A DNA stretch of 64,000 bases from Rubrivivax gelatinosus IL144 (GCF_000284255.1 NC_017075.1:1798001-1862000), one strand, 5' to 3'; positions 26,685 through 37,582 are shown, counted from the first letter of the stretch. Program-made: numbers and translations. The notes: generated from the letters alone by a model not told the origin.

Positions 26685-28460
26685 TCAGAAGCTCGTCCAG
26701 TCGTCTTCGCCGGCCGGCACCGCGACCCGGGCCGGGCGCTGACGCGGCGCCGGCTCGGCGGGGGAGGCCGCCGGCGCGGCGGGTGCAGTGCGGGCGGGCG
26801 GCACCGGCGCACGCGCGGCGGTCGCGCGTGGTGCCACGGCTGCCGGCGGTGTCGGCCTCGGCGTTTGCGCAGGCGTCGGTGTCGGCGTCGGCGTCGGTGC
26901 CGCGCCGGAGAGCTTGAACACGCCGACGAGCTCCGTCAGCCGCGCGGCCTGGATGCGCAGGCTCTCGGCGGCGGCGGCGCTTTCTTCGACCAGCGCGGCG
27001 TTCTGCTGCGTCACCTGGTCGAGCTGGCCGACGGCGTCGCCGACCTGGCTGATGCCCGAAGACTGCTCGACGGTCGCGTTGGTGATCTCGCCGATCAGCT
27101 GGCTGACGCGCTGGACCTCGGCGACGATGGCGGTCATCGATTCGCCCGCTTCGTCGACCTGGCGGGCGCCGGTCTCGACCTTCTCGACGCTGGCGCCGAT
27201 CAGGCTCTTGATCTCCTTGGCCGCTTCGGCCGAACGACTGGCCAGCGTGCGCACCTCGCCGGCCACGACCGCGAAGCCGCGGCCCTGCTCGCCGGCACGC
27301 GCAGCCTCGACGGCGGCGTTGAGCGCCAGGATGTTGGTCTGGAAGGCGATGCCGTCGATCGTGCCGATGATCTCGGCGATGCGCTTGGAGGAGCTGCTGA
27401 TCTCCTGCATCGTGTGCACGACGTTGCCGACCCTCTCGCCGCCACGCGCGGCAGCGGCCGCGGCCGACGACGCCATGCGGTTGGCTTCCTGCGCGGTCTC
27501 GGCGTTCTGCTTGACGGTGCTGGAGAGCTGCTCCATCGACGCGGCGGTCTGCTGCAGGTTGCTGGCCTGCTCCTCGGTGCGCTGGCTCAGGTCGGCGTTG
27601 CCGGTGGCGATCTGCGACGAGCCGGTGGCGATGCTGTCGCTGCTGGCGCGGACCTGGGCTACGATGCGGGCCAGGCTCTGCTGCATCGCGCCCAGCGATT
27701 CGAGCACGCTGTTGCGCGGTGCGCGTTCGACACCGTCGACCGGGCTCAGGTCGCCTTCGGCGACCCGCTGCGCGATGCGGCCGAGATCACCCGGTTCGGC
27801 GCCCAGAGCCGCCTTCAGACGGCGCACCATCAACCAGGTGACGCCCGCGCCGATGGCGGCCATCAGCGCCGCCAGACCGGCCAGGATCGTCGAGTCGGTG
27901 CCGGCACGGGCGACCGCCGTGCTGCCCAGTTCCCGTGCCAGCCGCTGCTGCATCGCCATCGAGTCGTCGACCGCCTGGAAGACGATGCGCTGCTTCTGCA
28001 GCGACTCGCCCATCAGCAGCGCGCCGGCGCCCTGCGCGTCGCCCTTGGCATCGAGCGCCAGGGCCTCGTCGACGAGGCGGTTGTATTCCGGCCGGGTGTC
28101 CTCGATCGTCTTCAGCAGCGCACGCCCTTCGGGCATCACGATCAGCTTGTCGAGCTCGGCCATCAGCTTGCCGCTGTCGGCGCGCATGGCGGCGATCTTC
28201 TCGCGCTCGGCCTTCTCGAAGGCCTCGTCGGCGACGATCACGATGTTGCGCGCGTAGCGCGCGACACCGTTCATGTTGTCCTTCAGGCGGGACAGCTTCT
28301 CCATCTTGACCATGCGGTCGGACGCGAGGGCGTCGATGTCGGCCGACAGGCCGCGCAGCTGCACCATGGCGTAGACGGCGATCGCGACACCGAGCATGGC
28401 GACGGCGCTGAATCCGACGACCAGCCGCATGCCGACCGTCATCTCTTTCTTCTCGGACAT
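26685..28460 (-). CDS. Methyl-accepting chemotaxis protein, type A
   Basis: The 591-residue chemoreceptor has TM1 near 10-33, a helical periplasmic domain to about 200, TM2, a HAMP-like region and a long signalling hairpin with the conserved tip region [21 protein letters not shown] Pro/Thr-rich linker containing a PT tandem leads to a C-terminal DWTSF pentapeptide, the xWxxF type that tethers CheR/CheB. AGGAGG lies just upstream of the ATG at 28460. The sensor domain closely resembles that of the gene at 32427-34157, indicating duplication. The ligand is unknown. Confidence 0.93.
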   Translation of the reverse strand: MSEKKEMTVGMRLVVGFSAVAMLGVAIAVYAMVQLRGLSADIDALASDRMVKMEKLSRLKDNMNGVARYARNIVIVADEAFEKAEREKIAAMRADSGKLMAELDKLIVMPEGRALLKTIEDTRPEYNRLVDEALALDAKGDAQGAGALLMGESLQKQRIVFQAVDDSMAMQQRLARELGSTAVARAGTDSTILAGLAALMAAIGAGVTWLMVRRLKAALGAEPGDLGRIAQRVAEGDLSPVDGVERAPRNSVLESLGAMQQSLARIVAQVRASSDSIATGSSQIATGNADLSQRTEEQASNLQQTAASMEQLSSTVKQNAETAQEANRMASSAAAAAARGGERVGNVVHTMQEISSSSKRIAEIIGTIDGIAFQTNILALNAAVEAARAGEQGRGFAVVAGEVRTLASRSAEAAKEIKSLIGASVEKVETGARQVDEAGESMTAIVAEVQRVSQLIGEITNATVEQSSGISQVGDAVGQLDQVTQQNAALVEESAAAAESLRIQAARLTELVGVFKLSGAAPTPTPTPTPAQTPRPTPPAAVAPRATAARAPVPPARTAPAAPAASPAEPAPRQRPARVAVPAGEDDWTSF

Positions 28461-28628
28461 CCTGGACCTCCTGTTGTCCTCGGGCGGGCGCGACCACGAC
28501 CGGCACGATCGAGTCACTGCTCTCCACGATGATCGGCGTCCGGGTCCGGGAACTTGAAAGCCGCCTCGGCGTTCGAGGCCCGCTTGAAACGTTCGGATAC
28601 AGGTCGCTTCAAGCGCTCCGGTCGGAAG

Positions 28629-30200
28629 TCACGCGGCCGCGCCGGCGAGCCGGAAGACGCCGACGAGTTCGGTCAGCCGTGCGGCCTGCAGCCGCAGGCT
28701 CTCGGCGGCGGCGGCGCTTTCTTCGACCAGCGCGGCGTTCTGCTGCGTCACCTGGTCGAGCTGGCTGACGGCGTCGCCGACCTGGCCGATGCCCGAGGAC
28801 TGCTCGACGGTGGCGGTGCTGATCTCGCCGATCAGCTGGCTGACGCGCTGGACCTCGGCGACGATGGCGGTCATCGACTCGCCGGCCGCGTCGACCTGGC
28901 GGGCGCCGGTCTCGACCTTCTCGACGCTGGCGCCGATCAGGCTCTTGATCTCCTTGGCCGCCTCGGCCGAGCGGCTGGCCAGCGTGCGCACCTCGCCGGC
29001 GACGACGGCGAAACCGCGGCCCTGTTCACCGGCCCGCGCGGCCTCGACGGCGGCATTGAGCGCCAGGATGTTGGTCTGGAAGGCGATGCCGTCGATGACC
29101 CCGATGATCTCGGCGATGCGCTTGGAGGAGCTGCTGATCTCCTGCATCGTGTGCACGACGTTGCCGACCATCTCGCCGCCTCGCGTGGCCGCGGCGGCGG
29201 CCGCGGACGCCATGCGATTCGCTTCCTGCGCGGTCTCGGCGTTCTGCTTGACGGTGCTGGAGAGCTGCTCCATCGAGGCCGCGGTCTGTTGCAGGTTGCT
29301 GGCCTGCTCCTCGGTGCGCTGGCTCAGGTCGGCGTTGCCGGTGGCGATCTCGGAGGAGCCGGTGGCGATGCTGTCGCTGCTGGCGCGCACCTGGCCGACG
29401 ATGCGGTTCAGGCTGTCGTTCATCCGGCCCAGCGAGCGCATCAGGTCGGCGATCTCGTCGCGGCCCTGGGCTTCGATGCGGGCGCTGAGGTCGCCTTCGG
29501 CGACGGCGGCAGCCACCTCGACGGCGCGGCGCACCGGCCGCACGATCGAACGCGTGATCAGCAGGGCCGCGACGACGCCCAGCACCAGCGCGACCAGCGT
29601 CATCGCGCCCAGCGCCAGCTTGGCGGTCGACGAGGTGTTCGCGGCCGTCGTGGCCTGCTCCTGCGCCAGCTTGACGTTGTAGTCCCACCACTGCGTGATG
29701 GCCGTCTGCACTGCGTCGTATTTGGGCGCCGAGGTGGCGACCAGGTAACGCGTGGCTTCGGCGGCTTTGGCCGGGTCGGTGAGCGTCGCTCGTGACAGCG
29801 GCTGCAGCGTCGCCCAGGTGGCGAGGTAGTCGTCCATCGTTTTGCGGGCCTGGCTCAGCAGCTGACGGTCACGGTCGTCGGACACCAGTTCGTGCTCGTA
29901 GCGATCCAGTTGTTCGGCGATGAGCTTGCGCTGCTGCGCCATGCGGCTCTCCACCGCGTCCATGTCGGCGGCGCTGTTCAGCAGGACGTGGCGGTTCTCC
30001 ATGCGGCGGATCTCGCCCAGCGCCAGCGCCACCGTGTGCTCGGCCTCGTACGAGGGCACGAGGTTCTCGGCGTAGTAGCTGGAGTTGTCGGCCAGCCGGG
30101 CCACCTGGACGGCCGCCACCCCCGCCATCGCGCACAGCAGCGCGAGCAGCAGGCCGAAGGCGAGCGCGAGCCGCTGGCCGATCTTGAGAGTGCTGAACAT
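28629..30200 (-). CDS. Methyl-accepting chemotaxis protein, type B, no tail pentapeptide
   Basis: The 523-residue chemoreceptor has TM1 near 8-30, a four-helix-bundle-like periplasmic domain ([14 protein letters not shown]), TM2 at about 190-215, HAMP and the standard signalling hairpin. It stops right after the hairpin ([11 protein letters not shown]) and lacks the Pro-rich linker and DWTSF tail found on its three neighbours, so adaptation enzymes would have to be supplied by other receptors in the array. A second ATG at 30209 adds three residues. It is most similar to the next gene at 30463-32208. Confidence 0.92.
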   Translation of the reverse strand: MFSTLKIGQRLALAFGLLLALLCAMAGVAAVQVARLADNSSYYAENLVPSYEAEHTVALALGEIRRMENRHVLLNSAADMDAVESRMAQQRKLIAEQLDRYEHELVSDDRDRQLLSQARKTMDDYLATWATLQPLSRATLTDPAKAAEATRYLVATSAPKYDAVQTAITQWWDYNVKLAQEQATTAANTSSTAKLALGAMTLVALVLGVVAALLITRSIVRPVRRAVEVAAAVAEGDLSARIEAQGRDEIADLMRSLGRMNDSLNRIVGQVRASSDSIATGSSEIATGNADLSQRTEEQASNLQQTAASMEQLSSTVKQNAETAQEANRMASAAAAAATRGGEMVGNVVHTMQEISSSSKRIAEIIGVIDGIAFQTNILALNAAVEAARAGEQGRGFAVVAGEVRTLASRSAEAAKEIKSLIGASVEKVETGARQVDAAGESMTAIVAEVQRVSQLIGEISTATVEQSSGIGQVGDAVSQLDQVTQQNAALVEESAAAAESLRLQAARLTELVGVFRLAGAAA

Positions 30201-30383
30201 GGAAGTCATTTCGGGCTGCGCGGCGATCGGGCCGCAGGGGCTGAGGTGGCTCGTCGTCGCGGGTGGCACCGCCAGGCGTCGTCGAGGTCCGAGTTGTCTG
30301 TATTTGTATTAGAAATGATAGTTATGATTCCAGTGGCCGGCGTTTCGTGATGGCAGTCACGGCAGTGCGGCACCAGAACGAAC

Positions 30384-30414
30384 GCCCGGCGCGGTGCAAC
30401 TGCACCGGCCGGGC
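30384..30414 (-). terminator. GC-rich hairpin after the second type B chemoreceptor gene
   Basis: GCCCGGC and CGGTGCA on the left pair with TGCACCG and GCCGGGC on the right, with a single bulged G and a 2-base loop. It starts 49 bases after the minus-strand stop at 30463, and moderately T-rich sequence (GTTCGTTC) follows in the direction of transcription. It is a likely terminator separating this gene from the next receptor. Confidence 0.6.
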
Positions 30415-30462
30415 CTCACGGGGAGAAGGGCGCCGCCCGGTGACCCCGGGCGCGCGGATGCG

Positions 30463-32208
30463 TCAGAAGCTGGTCCAGTCGTCGGCGCCTGCGGGCGCCG
30501 GCACACGTTCGGCCGGCGCGGCGGCCGGCGCCGCCTTGCGGCGCGAAGCGGCAGGCACCACCGGCGGCGGCGTGCGCACCGGCGTCGCGCTGCGCGGGGC
30601 GGCGGTGGAGGTGGCGGTGGAGGCGGCCGAGGTCACGGCGGCGCTGCTCGCGTCGAGCCGGAAGACGCCGACGAGTTCGGTCAGCCGCGCCGCCTGCACG
30701 CGCAGGCTCTCGGCGGCGGCGGCGCTTTCTTCGACCAGCGCGGCGTTCTGCTGCGTGACCTGATCGAGCTGGCCGACGGCATCGCCGACCTGGCTGATGC
30801 CCGAAGACTGCTCGACGGTGGCGTTGGTGATCTCACCGATCAGCTGGCTGACACGCTTGACCTCGGCGACGATGGCGGTCATCGATTCGCCGGCTTCGTC
30901 GACCTGGCGGGCGCCGGTCTCGACCTTCTCGACGCTGGTGCCGATCAGGCTCTTGATCTCCTTGGCCGCTTCGGCCGAACGGCTGGCGAGGTTGCGCACC
31001 TCGCCGGCGACGACGGCGAAACCGCGGCCCTGTTCACCGGCACGCGCGGCCTCGACGGCGGCATTCAGCGCCAGGATGTTGGTCTGGAAGGCGATGCCGT
31101 CGATGACCCCGATGATCTCGGCGATGCGCTTGGACGAGTGGCTGATCTCCTGCATCGTGTGCACGACGTTGCCGACCATCTCGCCGCCTCGCGTGGCGGC
31201 GGCCGCGGCCGACGACGCCATGCGGTTGGCTTCCTGCGCGGTCTCGGCGTTCTGCTTGACGGTGCTGGAGAGCTGCTCCATCGAGGCCGCGGTCTGCTGC
31301 AGGTTGCTGGCCTGTTCTTCGGTGCGCTGGCTCAGGTCGGCGTTGCCGGTGGCGATCTGCGACGAGCCGGTGGCGATGCTGTCGCTGCTGGCGCGCACCT
31401 GGCCGACGATGCGGCAGAGGTTGTCGTTCATCTGGCCCAGCGAGCGCATCAGTTCGGCCATCTCGTCGCGGCCCTCGGCCTCGATGCGGCCGCTCAGATC
31501 GCCTTCGGCGACGGCGGCGGCGACTTCCACCGCACGGCGCACCGGCCGCACGATCGAGCGCGTGATCAGCACCGCCGCGGCGATGCCCAGCGCGAAGGCG
31601 GCCACCACCATCGCGATCAGCGCGATGCGGGCCTCGGAGTAGGTGCTCTTTGCCGTCTCGGCCTGCTGGTTGCTGAGCTTGAGGTTGTAGTCCCACCAGC
31701 GGCCGACGGCGGCGTGCGCGGCCTCGTAGGCCTTGGCCGAGGCGCCGGCGAGGTAGGCGGTGGCGTCTTTCTGCTTGCTCACGTCGCTGGCCGTCTTGCG
31801 CGACAGCGCCTGCAGCGTCTGCCAGCTCTCGAGGTAGGCAGCGACGGCCTTGCGCGTCTCGTTGAGCAGTTGCCGGTCCTGGTCGTCGGAGAGCAGCGAC
31901 TTCTCGTACAGGTCGATCTGGGCGAGCACGGTCTTCTGGCGCTCGGCGATCAGGCCTTCCATCTTGTCCATCTCGCCCGTCTCTTCGGCGAGGATGTGGC
32001 GCGCCTCGAAGCGGCGTGCATCGCCCAGCGCCAGCGCGATCGTGTGCTGGGCCTCGTAGGACGGCACCAGGTTCACCGCGTAATAGGTGGAGTTGTCCGC
32101 CAGACGCGACATCTGGAACGCGGCCAGTGCGGCCATCGCGCCGAGCAGCGCCAGCAGGAGTCCGAAGGCGAGCGACAGCCGCTGGCCGATCTTGAGTGAG
32201 CTGAGCAT
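30463..32208 (-). CDS. Methyl-accepting chemotaxis protein, type B, with tail pentapeptide
   Basis: The 581-residue chemoreceptor starts MLSSLKIGQRLSLAFG and shares the periplasmic pattern of its neighbour ([14 protein letters not shown]). TM2, HAMP and the signalling hairpin follow, then an Ala/Pro-rich linker and a terminal DWTSF for CheR/CheB tethering. The upstream frame has no similarity, so the ATG at 32208 was used; it lacks a good ribosome-binding site. A stem-loop lies 38-63 bases upstream in the leader. The signal sensed is unknown. Confidence 0.93.
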   Translation of the reverse strand: MLSSLKIGQRLSLAFGLLLALLGAMAALAAFQMSRLADNSTYYAVNLVPSYEAQHTIALALGDARRFEARHILAEETGEMDKMEGLIAERQKTVLAQIDLYEKSLLSDDQDRQLLNETRKAVAAYLESWQTLQALSRKTASDVSKQKDATAYLAGASAKAYEAAHAAVGRWWDYNLKLSNQQAETAKSTYSEARIALIAMVVAAFALGIAAAVLITRSIVRPVRRAVEVAAAVAEGDLSGRIEAEGRDEMAELMRSLGQMNDNLCRIVGQVRASSDSIATGSSQIATGNADLSQRTEEQASNLQQTAASMEQLSSTVKQNAETAQEANRMASSAAAAATRGGEMVGNVVHTMQEISHSSKRIAEIIGVIDGIAFQTNILALNAAVEAARAGEQGRGFAVVAGEVRNLASRSAEAAKEIKSLIGTSVEKVETGARQVDEAGESMTAIVAEVKRVSQLIGEITNATVEQSSGISQVGDAVGQLDQVTQQNAALVEESAAAAESLRVQAARLTELVGVFRLDASSAAVTSAASTATSTAAPRSATPVRTPPPVVPAASRRKAAPAAAPAERVPAPAGADDWTSF

Positions 32209-32245
32209 GGTGATGGTCTCGTCGTGGGTGGGCACAGCGTGCGTC

Positions 32246-32271
32246 ATGCGCCAGGGCAGGCTCTGGCGCAT
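32246..32271 (-). other. 9-bp stem-loop in the leader of the chemoreceptor gene at 30463-32208
   Basis: ATGCGCCAG (32246-32254) and CTGGCGCAT (32263-32271) are perfect inverted repeats around 8 bases. If transcription starts upstream, the mRNA leader forms a strong hairpin 38 bases before the start codon. Alternatively it is a dyad operator. Confidence 0.4.
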
Positions 32272-32426
32272 TCGCCCGTCTCCGGGGGGGCGGCCCGGTG
32301 TGGGTCTTGTCGTGTCGATCAGATCTTTCTGGTCATCGGCACGTCGTCCATCCAATTGATGAGGGAAGACCCGTCGATCGTGAACGGCGTCATGCCCGGC
32401 CCCGGCTTGGGGGGCCAGACCCTGGA

Positions 32427-34157
32427 TCAGAAGCTGGTCCAGTCGTCGGCCCCGGCCGGCGCCGGGATCCGCTCGGCCGGCACGGCGGCCGGCGCTGCCT
32501 TGCGACGCGAGGCCGCGGACACCACCGGCGGCGGCGTGCGCGGCGGAGCCGCGGGGCGCGGCGCGGCGACGGCGGTGGCCGCTGCGGCGCTGGCGGCTTC
32601 CAGCTTGAAGACGCCGACCAGTTCGGTCAGTCGCGCGGCCTGGATGCGCAGACTCTCGGCGGCGGCGGCGCTTTCTTCGACCAGCGCGGCGTTCTGCTGC
32701 GTCACCTGGTCGAGCTGGCCGACGGCGTCGCCGACCTGGCTGATGCCCGAGGACTGCTCGACGGTGGCGTTGGTGATCTCGCCGATCAGCTGGCTGACGC
32801 GCTGCACCTGCGACACGATGTGCGTCATCGATTCGCCGGCCTCGTCGACCTGGCGCGTGCCGATCTCGACCTTCTCGACGCTGGCGCCGATCAGGCTCTT
32901 GATCTCCTTGGCCGCCTCGGCCGAACGGCTGGCCAGCGTGCGCACCTCGCCGGCCACCACCGCGAAGCCGCGGCCCTGCTCGCCGGCACGGGCGGCTTCC
33001 ACCGCCGCGTTGAGCGCCAGGATGTTGGTCTGGAAGGCGATGCCGTCGATCGTGCCGATGATCTCGGCGATCTTGCGCGACGAGTGCGCGATGTCCTGCA
33101 TCGTCGTGACCACCGTGCCGACCAGCGCCCCGCCTTGCGAGGCGGCGTCGGCGGCGGCGCCGGCCATGCGGTTGGCTTCCTGCGCCGTCTCGGCGTTCTG
33201 CTTGACGGTGCTGGAGAGCTGTTCCATCGACGCCGCGGTCTGCTGCAGGTTGCTGGCCTGCTCCTCGGTGCGCTGGCTCAGGTCGGCGTTGCCGGTGGCG
33301 ATCTCGGAGGAGCCGGTGGCGATGCTGTCGCTGCTGGCGCGCACCTGGGTGACGATGCGTGTCAGGCTGTCCTGCATCGCGGCCAGCGACTCGAGCACGC
33401 TGTTGCGGGGCGCTTCGGCGGCACCAGCCACCGGGCTCAGGTCGCCCGAGGCCACGCGTTGGGCGATCTGCCCCAGTTCACCCGGCTCGGCGCCGAGCGA
33501 GCTGCGCAGGCTGCGCACCAGCGCCCAGGTGACGGCGGCGCCGATGACGGCCATCAGCACCGCCAGCGAGGCCAGCAGCAACGAACTGCGGCTCGAGGTC
33601 TCCAGGGCTGCCTGGGCGACCTCCTTGGCCTTGGACTGCTGCAGGCGCGTCGATGCATCCACCGCCTTGAACAGGATGCGCTGCTTCTCCAGCACCGGGC
33701 CCATCAATAGCTTGCCGGCGGCGTCGCTGTCGCCCTTGGCGTCCAGCGCCAGCGCCTCGTCGAGCAGGCCGTTGTAGACGGGCCGCGTCTCGCTGATCGT
33801 CTTCATCAGCGCCCGCCCCTCGGGCAGCACGACGATCTTGTCCAGTTCGTCCAGCAGCTTGGAGTTGTCGGCCCGGGCCTCGGCGATCTTCTTGCGTTCG
33901 CCGTCCTCGAAGGCCTTGTCGTTGCTGACGATGACGATGTTGCGCGCGTAGCGCGCGATCGCGTTCAGGTTGTCCTTGACCTGCGAAAACTTCTCGACCT
34001 TGACCATGCGGTCGCTGGCGACTTCGTCGATCTGCCCGGCCAGGCCGCGCAGCTGCACCGTCGCGACGACCGCGGCGATGACCCCGAGCATGGTGACCGC
34101 GGCGAAGCCCAGGGTCAGTTTGGTGGCGACCTTCATCGCCGGTTTCTGCAAGCTCAC
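32427..34157 (-). CDS. Methyl-accepting chemotaxis protein, type A (GTG start)
   Basis: With the GTG start the receptor has 576 residues; GGAGG six bases upstream decides for this codon over the ATG at 34136, which lacks a site. TM1 follows [14 protein letters not shown], the periplasmic helical domain shares [19 protein letters not shown] sequence with the type A receptor at 26685, then come TM2, HAMP and the signalling hairpin. An Ala/Pro linker ends in DWTSF. It is the first gene of the four-receptor array in transcription order. Confidence 0.92.
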   Translation of the reverse strand: MSLQKPAMKVATKLTLGFAAVTMLGVIAAVVATVQLRGLAGQIDEVASDRMVKVEKFSQVKDNLNAIARYARNIVIVSNDKAFEDGERKKIAEARADNSKLLDELDKIVVLPEGRALMKTISETRPVYNGLLDEALALDAKGDSDAAGKLLMGPVLEKQRILFKAVDASTRLQQSKAKEVAQAALETSSRSSLLLASLAVLMAVIGAAVTWALVRSLRSSLGAEPGELGQIAQRVASGDLSPVAGAAEAPRNSVLESLAAMQDSLTRIVTQVRASSDSIATGSSEIATGNADLSQRTEEQASNLQQTAASMEQLSSTVKQNAETAQEANRMAGAAADAASQGGALVGTVVTTMQDIAHSSRKIAEIIGTIDGIAFQTNILALNAAVEAARAGEQGRGFAVVAGEVRTLASRSAEAAKEIKSLIGASVEKVEIGTRQVDEAGESMTHIVSQVQRVSQLIGEITNATVEQSSGISQVGDAVGQLDQVTQQNAALVEESAAAAESLRIQAARLTELVGVFKLEAASAAAATAVAAPRPAAPPRTPPPVVSAASRRKAAPAAVPAERIPAPAGADDWTSF

Positions 34158-34180
34158 TCGATACCTCCGCAAGGCCACGC

Positions 34181-34207
34181 GCCGTCAGAAAGATGAGATC
34201 TGACGGC
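34181..34207 (-). other. 9-bp stem-loop upstream of the chemoreceptor gene at 32427-34157
   Basis: GCCGTCAGA (34181-34189) and TCTGACGGC (34199-34207) are perfect inverted repeats with a 9-base loop, located 23 bases before the GTG start on the minus strand. An adjacent dyad CTGGAA-CGA-TTCCAG (34207-34221) lies further upstream. Either could be a regulator site; the first could also be a leader hairpin. Confidence 0.4.
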
Positions 34208-34359
34208 TGGAACGATTCCAGAAGTATCCTGTTAAAAATGGTAAAAATGAACCGGTGGCGACGATCGCTTATGTGATTTCGCTCACGGCGGGATGCAGGC
34301 ATCGCCGCTGCGAGAGCTGTCCTGCGGCCGCACCGAGGCCCGGTGCCGGCCCCGGGCTT

Positions 34360-34711
34360 CAATGCCGATGGCGGTCCGGATCGCGCGGCGTCTGCACCCT
34401 GACCTTCACCTCGACGCTGCGGCGTGCTCGAAACGCAGCGTCAGCGGGAAGCGCTCGCCGTCGCGCAGCGGCGCCGACAGGCCGAACAGCGGTCGGCTTC
34501 GTGGCCGCGGTTCGTGATCGCGCGGAAATAGACCGCGCCGGTCTTCAGCCCGGCGGCGTCGGCGTCGCGTAGGGGTGGTCGATCGCAAGGTCGCCGGCGT
34601 GTGCGCCGTGGGCCTGCGCGCGCTGGCGCCGATGGCGGCGAGTGCCAGGCAGAACTGGCGGCGGCCGAGGGACGACACGGGCCGCACGCGGTCGTCGAAT
34701 CGCGTCTTCAT
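34360..34711 (-). pseudogene. Broken PCu(A)C-type periplasmic copper chaperone
   Basis: The minus strand starts with an intact signal-type leader (MKTRFDD, then RRQFCLALAAIGASA). Homology then hops between frames: GDLAIDHPYATPTPPG in one, GLKTGAVYFRAITNRGHEAD in the next, SAPLRDGERFPLTLRFEHA in the first again, and SVEVKVRVQTPRDPDRH to a TGA at 34360-34362. These segments are in the right order for a PCu(A)C protein, but the central metal-binding part between HEAD and SAPL is deleted. At least four frame changes plus a deletion make it non-functional. Intact relatives deliver Cu(I) to cytochrome oxidase. Confidence 0.75.
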
Positions 34712-34891
34712 GGAGTTCTCCTGCGTCGCCCGGCCACGCGCGGCGGCTCGGCGCGTGCGTGGCGGGCAGGGCGGGTCGCTGCCGGGCAGCGACCGCATCA
34801 GAAAGCGCCGCGGTGGCCGCGGCGCTGCCCGTGCAGACGCGTGGAGTCGATGGGCCGCACGAGGCGGCGCGTCATCGGCGGCAGCGGCGGC

Positions 34892-36751
34892 TCAGTCGCC
34901 CAGCTTGGACAGGTCGCGCACCGCGCCCTTGTCGGCCGAGGTGGCCAGCAGCGCGTAAGCCTTCAGCGCCGCCGAGACCTTGCGCGGGCGCGGCTGCATC
35001 GGCTTCCAGCCGACGACGTCCTGCTCGGCGCGGCGCGCGGCCAGCGTCTTGTCGTCGACGAGCACGTCGATGCGGCGGTTCGGGATGTCGATGCGGATGC
35101 GGTCGCCTGTCTTCACCAGGCCGATCGTGCCGCCGGCCGCCGCCTCGGGCGAGCAGTGGCCGATCGACAGCCCCGAGGTGCCGCCGGAGAAGCGGCCGTC
35201 GGTCAGCAGCGCGCAGGCCTTGCCCAGGCCCTTGCTCTTGATGTAGCTCGTCGGGTAGAGCATCTCCTGCATGCCGGGGCCGCCCTTGGGGCCTTCGTAG
35301 CGCACGACGACGACGTCGCCGGCCTTCACCTGGTCACCGAGGATGTGCTCGACGGCCTCGTCCTGGCTCTCGACGACGTGCGCCGGGCCTTCGAAGACCA
35401 GCAGGCTGTCGTCGACGCCGGCGGTCTTCACGACGCAGCCGTCCTCGGCGAGGTTGCCGTACAGCACCGCCAGCCCGCCTTCGCGCGAGAAGGCGTGCTC
35501 GATGGCGCGGATGCAGCCTTCGGCGCGGTCCAGATCCAGGCTGGGCCAGCGGCTGGCCTGGCTGAAAGCGACCTGGCTGGGGATGCCGGCCGGGCCGGCG
35601 AGGTAGAAGTTCTTCACCGCCTCGCTGGGCGCACGCGCGATGTCCCATTCGTCCAGCGCGTGCTTGAGCGAGGGCGCGTGCACCGTCGGCACGTCGGTGT
35701 GCAGCTTGCCGGCGCGGTCGAGCTCGCCGAGGATGGCCATGATGCCGCCGGCGCGGTGCACGTCTTCGATGTGGTACTTCTGCGTGTTCGGCGCCACCTT
35801 GCACAGCTGCGGCACCGAGCGCGACAGGCGGTCGATGTCGGCCATCGTGAACTCGATGCCGGCTTCCTGGGCGATGGCCAGCAGGTGCAGGATGGTGTTG
35901 GTCGAGCCGCCCATCGCGATGTCCAGCGTCATCGCGTTCTCGAAGGCCTTGAAGCCCACCGCGCGCGGCAGCACCGACTCGTCGCCGCCTTCGTAATAGC
36001 GCTTGGCGAGTTCGACCACCAGATGGCCGGCGCGCTTGAAGAGCTGTTCGCGGTCGGCGTGCGTGGCCACCACCGTGCCGTTGCCCGGCAGCGAGAGGCC
36101 CAGCGCCTCGGTCAGGCAGTTCATCGAGTTGGCGGTGAACATGCCCGAGCAAGAACCGCAGGTCGGGCAGGCCGAACGTTCGACCTCGGCGACGGTCTCG
36201 TCGGAGACCTTGGGGTCGGCGGCCATGATCATCGCGTCGATCAGGTCGAGCTTGCGCAGCTCGATCGTCTGCGTCGCCGGGTTCGCCAGCCGCGTCTTGC
36301 CGGCTTCCATCGGGCCGCCGGAGACGAAGACCACCGGGATGTTCAGCCGCATCGCGGCCATCAGCATGCCTGGGGTGATCTTGTCGCAGTTGGAGATGCA
36401 CACCAGCGCGTCGGCGCAGTGCGCGTTGACCATGTACTCGACCGAGTCGGCGATGATGTCGCGGCTGGGCAGCGAATACAGCATGCCGTCGTGGCCCATC
36501 GCGATGCCGTCGTCGACGGCGATCGTGTTGAACTCCTTGGCGACGCCGCCGGCGGCCTCGATCTCGCGTGCGACGAGCTGACCCAGGTCCTTCAGGTGCA
36601 CGTGGCCGGGCACGAACTGGGTGAAGCTGTTGGCGATGGCGACGATCGGCTTGTCGAAGTCGCCGTCCTTCATGCCGGTGGCGCGCCACAGCGAGCGCGC
36701 GCCTGCCATGTTGCGGCCGGCGGTGGAGGTCTTGGAACGGTAGGCGGGCAT
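34892..36751 (-). CDS. ilvD: Dihydroxy-acid dehydratase
   Basis: The 619-residue protein (E. coli IlvD has 616) carries the Fe-S cysteine motifs [11 protein letters not shown] and [18 protein letters not shown] and the C-terminal [14 protein letters not shown] signature. It converts dihydroxy-isovalerate and dihydroxy-methylvalerate to the keto acids of valine and isoleucine. The ATG at 36751 gives the family N-terminus [19 protein letters not shown]; the much longer open frame upstream is spurious. No other branched-chain biosynthesis gene is adjacent. Confidence 0.97.
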   Translation of the reverse strand: MPAYRSKTSTAGRNMAGARSLWRATGMKDGDFDKPIVAIANSFTQFVPGHVHLKDLGQLVAREIEAAGGVAKEFNTIAVDDGIAMGHDGMLYSLPSRDIIADSVEYMVNAHCADALVCISNCDKITPGMLMAAMRLNIPVVFVSGGPMEAGKTRLANPATQTIELRKLDLIDAMIMAADPKVSDETVAEVERSACPTCGSCSGMFTANSMNCLTEALGLSLPGNGTVVATHADREQLFKRAGHLVVELAKRYYEGGDESVLPRAVGFKAFENAMTLDIAMGGSTNTILHLLAIAQEAGIEFTMADIDRLSRSVPQLCKVAPNTQKYHIEDVHRAGGIMAILGELDRAGKLHTDVPTVHAPSLKHALDEWDIARAPSEAVKNFYLAGPAGIPSQVAFSQASRWPSLDLDRAEGCIRAIEHAFSREGGLAVLYGNLAEDGCVVKTAGVDDSLLVFEGPAHVVESQDEAVEHILGDQVKAGDVVVVRYEGPKGGPGMQEMLYPTSYIKSKGLGKACALLTDGRFSGGTSGLSIGHCSPEAAAGGTIGLVKTGDRIRIDIPNRRIDVLVDDKTLAARRAEQDVVGWKPMQPRPRKVSAALKAYALLATSADKGAVRDLSKLGD

Positions 36752-36949
36752 GGGCGGCACTCGTGGCTGGGTTGTCCTGGCGGCGACGGCCCCGCAGCGC
36801 GGAGCGGGCCGGTCCGCGATTCTCGCGCAGGCGTGCGCGGGTGGCCGGGCCGACTTGTATACCGTTGACAGTTGGAGGGGGCAGCCGGCCGCGCACCGCC
36901 GCGTGCCCGTAGCATCCAGGGCCGCCCCAGGCCTTGCCGCGAGACCCGC

Positions 36950-37582
36950 ATGCACGTCGCCATCCTGACCTTCGAAGGTTTCAACGAACTGGACTCGCTC
37001 GTCGCGCTGGGCATCCTGAACCGCGTGAAGCGGCCCGACTGGCGGGTCTCCATTGCCTGCCCGACGCCGCAGGTGCGCTCGATGAACGGCGTCGTGCTGC
37101 AGCGCCAGGCGACGCTGGAGGAGGCCTGCCGTGCCGACGCCGTGCTGGTGGGCAGCGGCATGCAGACGCGCGAGGTGGTGGCCGACGCGGCGCTGATGGC
37201 GCAGCTGCAGCTGGACGCGCGGCGGCAGCTGATCGGTGCGCAGTGTTCGGGCACGCTGGTGCTGGCCAAACTGGGCTTGCTGGCGGGCGTGCCGGCCTGC
37301 ACCGACACGATCACCCGGCCCTGGGTGGAGGAAGCCGGCGTCGGCGTGCTGAACCAGGCCTTCTTCGCCCAGGGCAACGTCGCCACCTCGGGCGGCTGCC
37401 TGGCGTCGCAGTACCTGGCGACCTGGGTCATCGCGCGGCTGTTCGGCGTCGACGAGGCCCGCGCCGCGATGCACTACGTGGCGCCGGTCGGCGAGAAACA
37501 GGACTACGTCGAACGCGCGCTGGGCCACGTCGCGCCCTTCCTGCCGGCAGCGGACGGCGGCAGCGTGCATCCCGCCGCCTGA
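36950..37582 (+). CDS. DJ-1/PfpI family protein
   Basis: The 210-residue protein has the DJ-1/PfpI fold markers: an N-terminal strand [15 protein letters not shown] with an acidic residue near 13-15, and the nucleophile elbow GAQCSGT with C99. Members are glyoxalases, amidase-like proteins or isonitrile hydratases. The GATase-like length is standard. It is divergent from ilvD with 198 bases between. The catalytic specificity cannot be assigned from sequence alone. Confidence 0.85.
   Translation: MHVAILTFEGFNELDSLVALGILNRVKRPDWRVSIACPTPQVRSMNGVVLQRQATLEEACRADAVLVGSGMQTREVVADAALMAQLQLDARRQLIGAQCSGTLVLAKLGLLAGVPACTDTITRPWVEEAGVGVLNQAFFAQGNVATSGGCLASQYLATWVIARLFGVDEARAAMHYVAPVGEKQDYVERALGHVAPFLPAADGGSVHPAA

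Noticed and set aside
26685..34157. Highly similar repeated blocks that might suggest a repeat array
   Set aside because: They are the homologous signalling domains of four chemoreceptor genes, not a CRISPR or satellite array.
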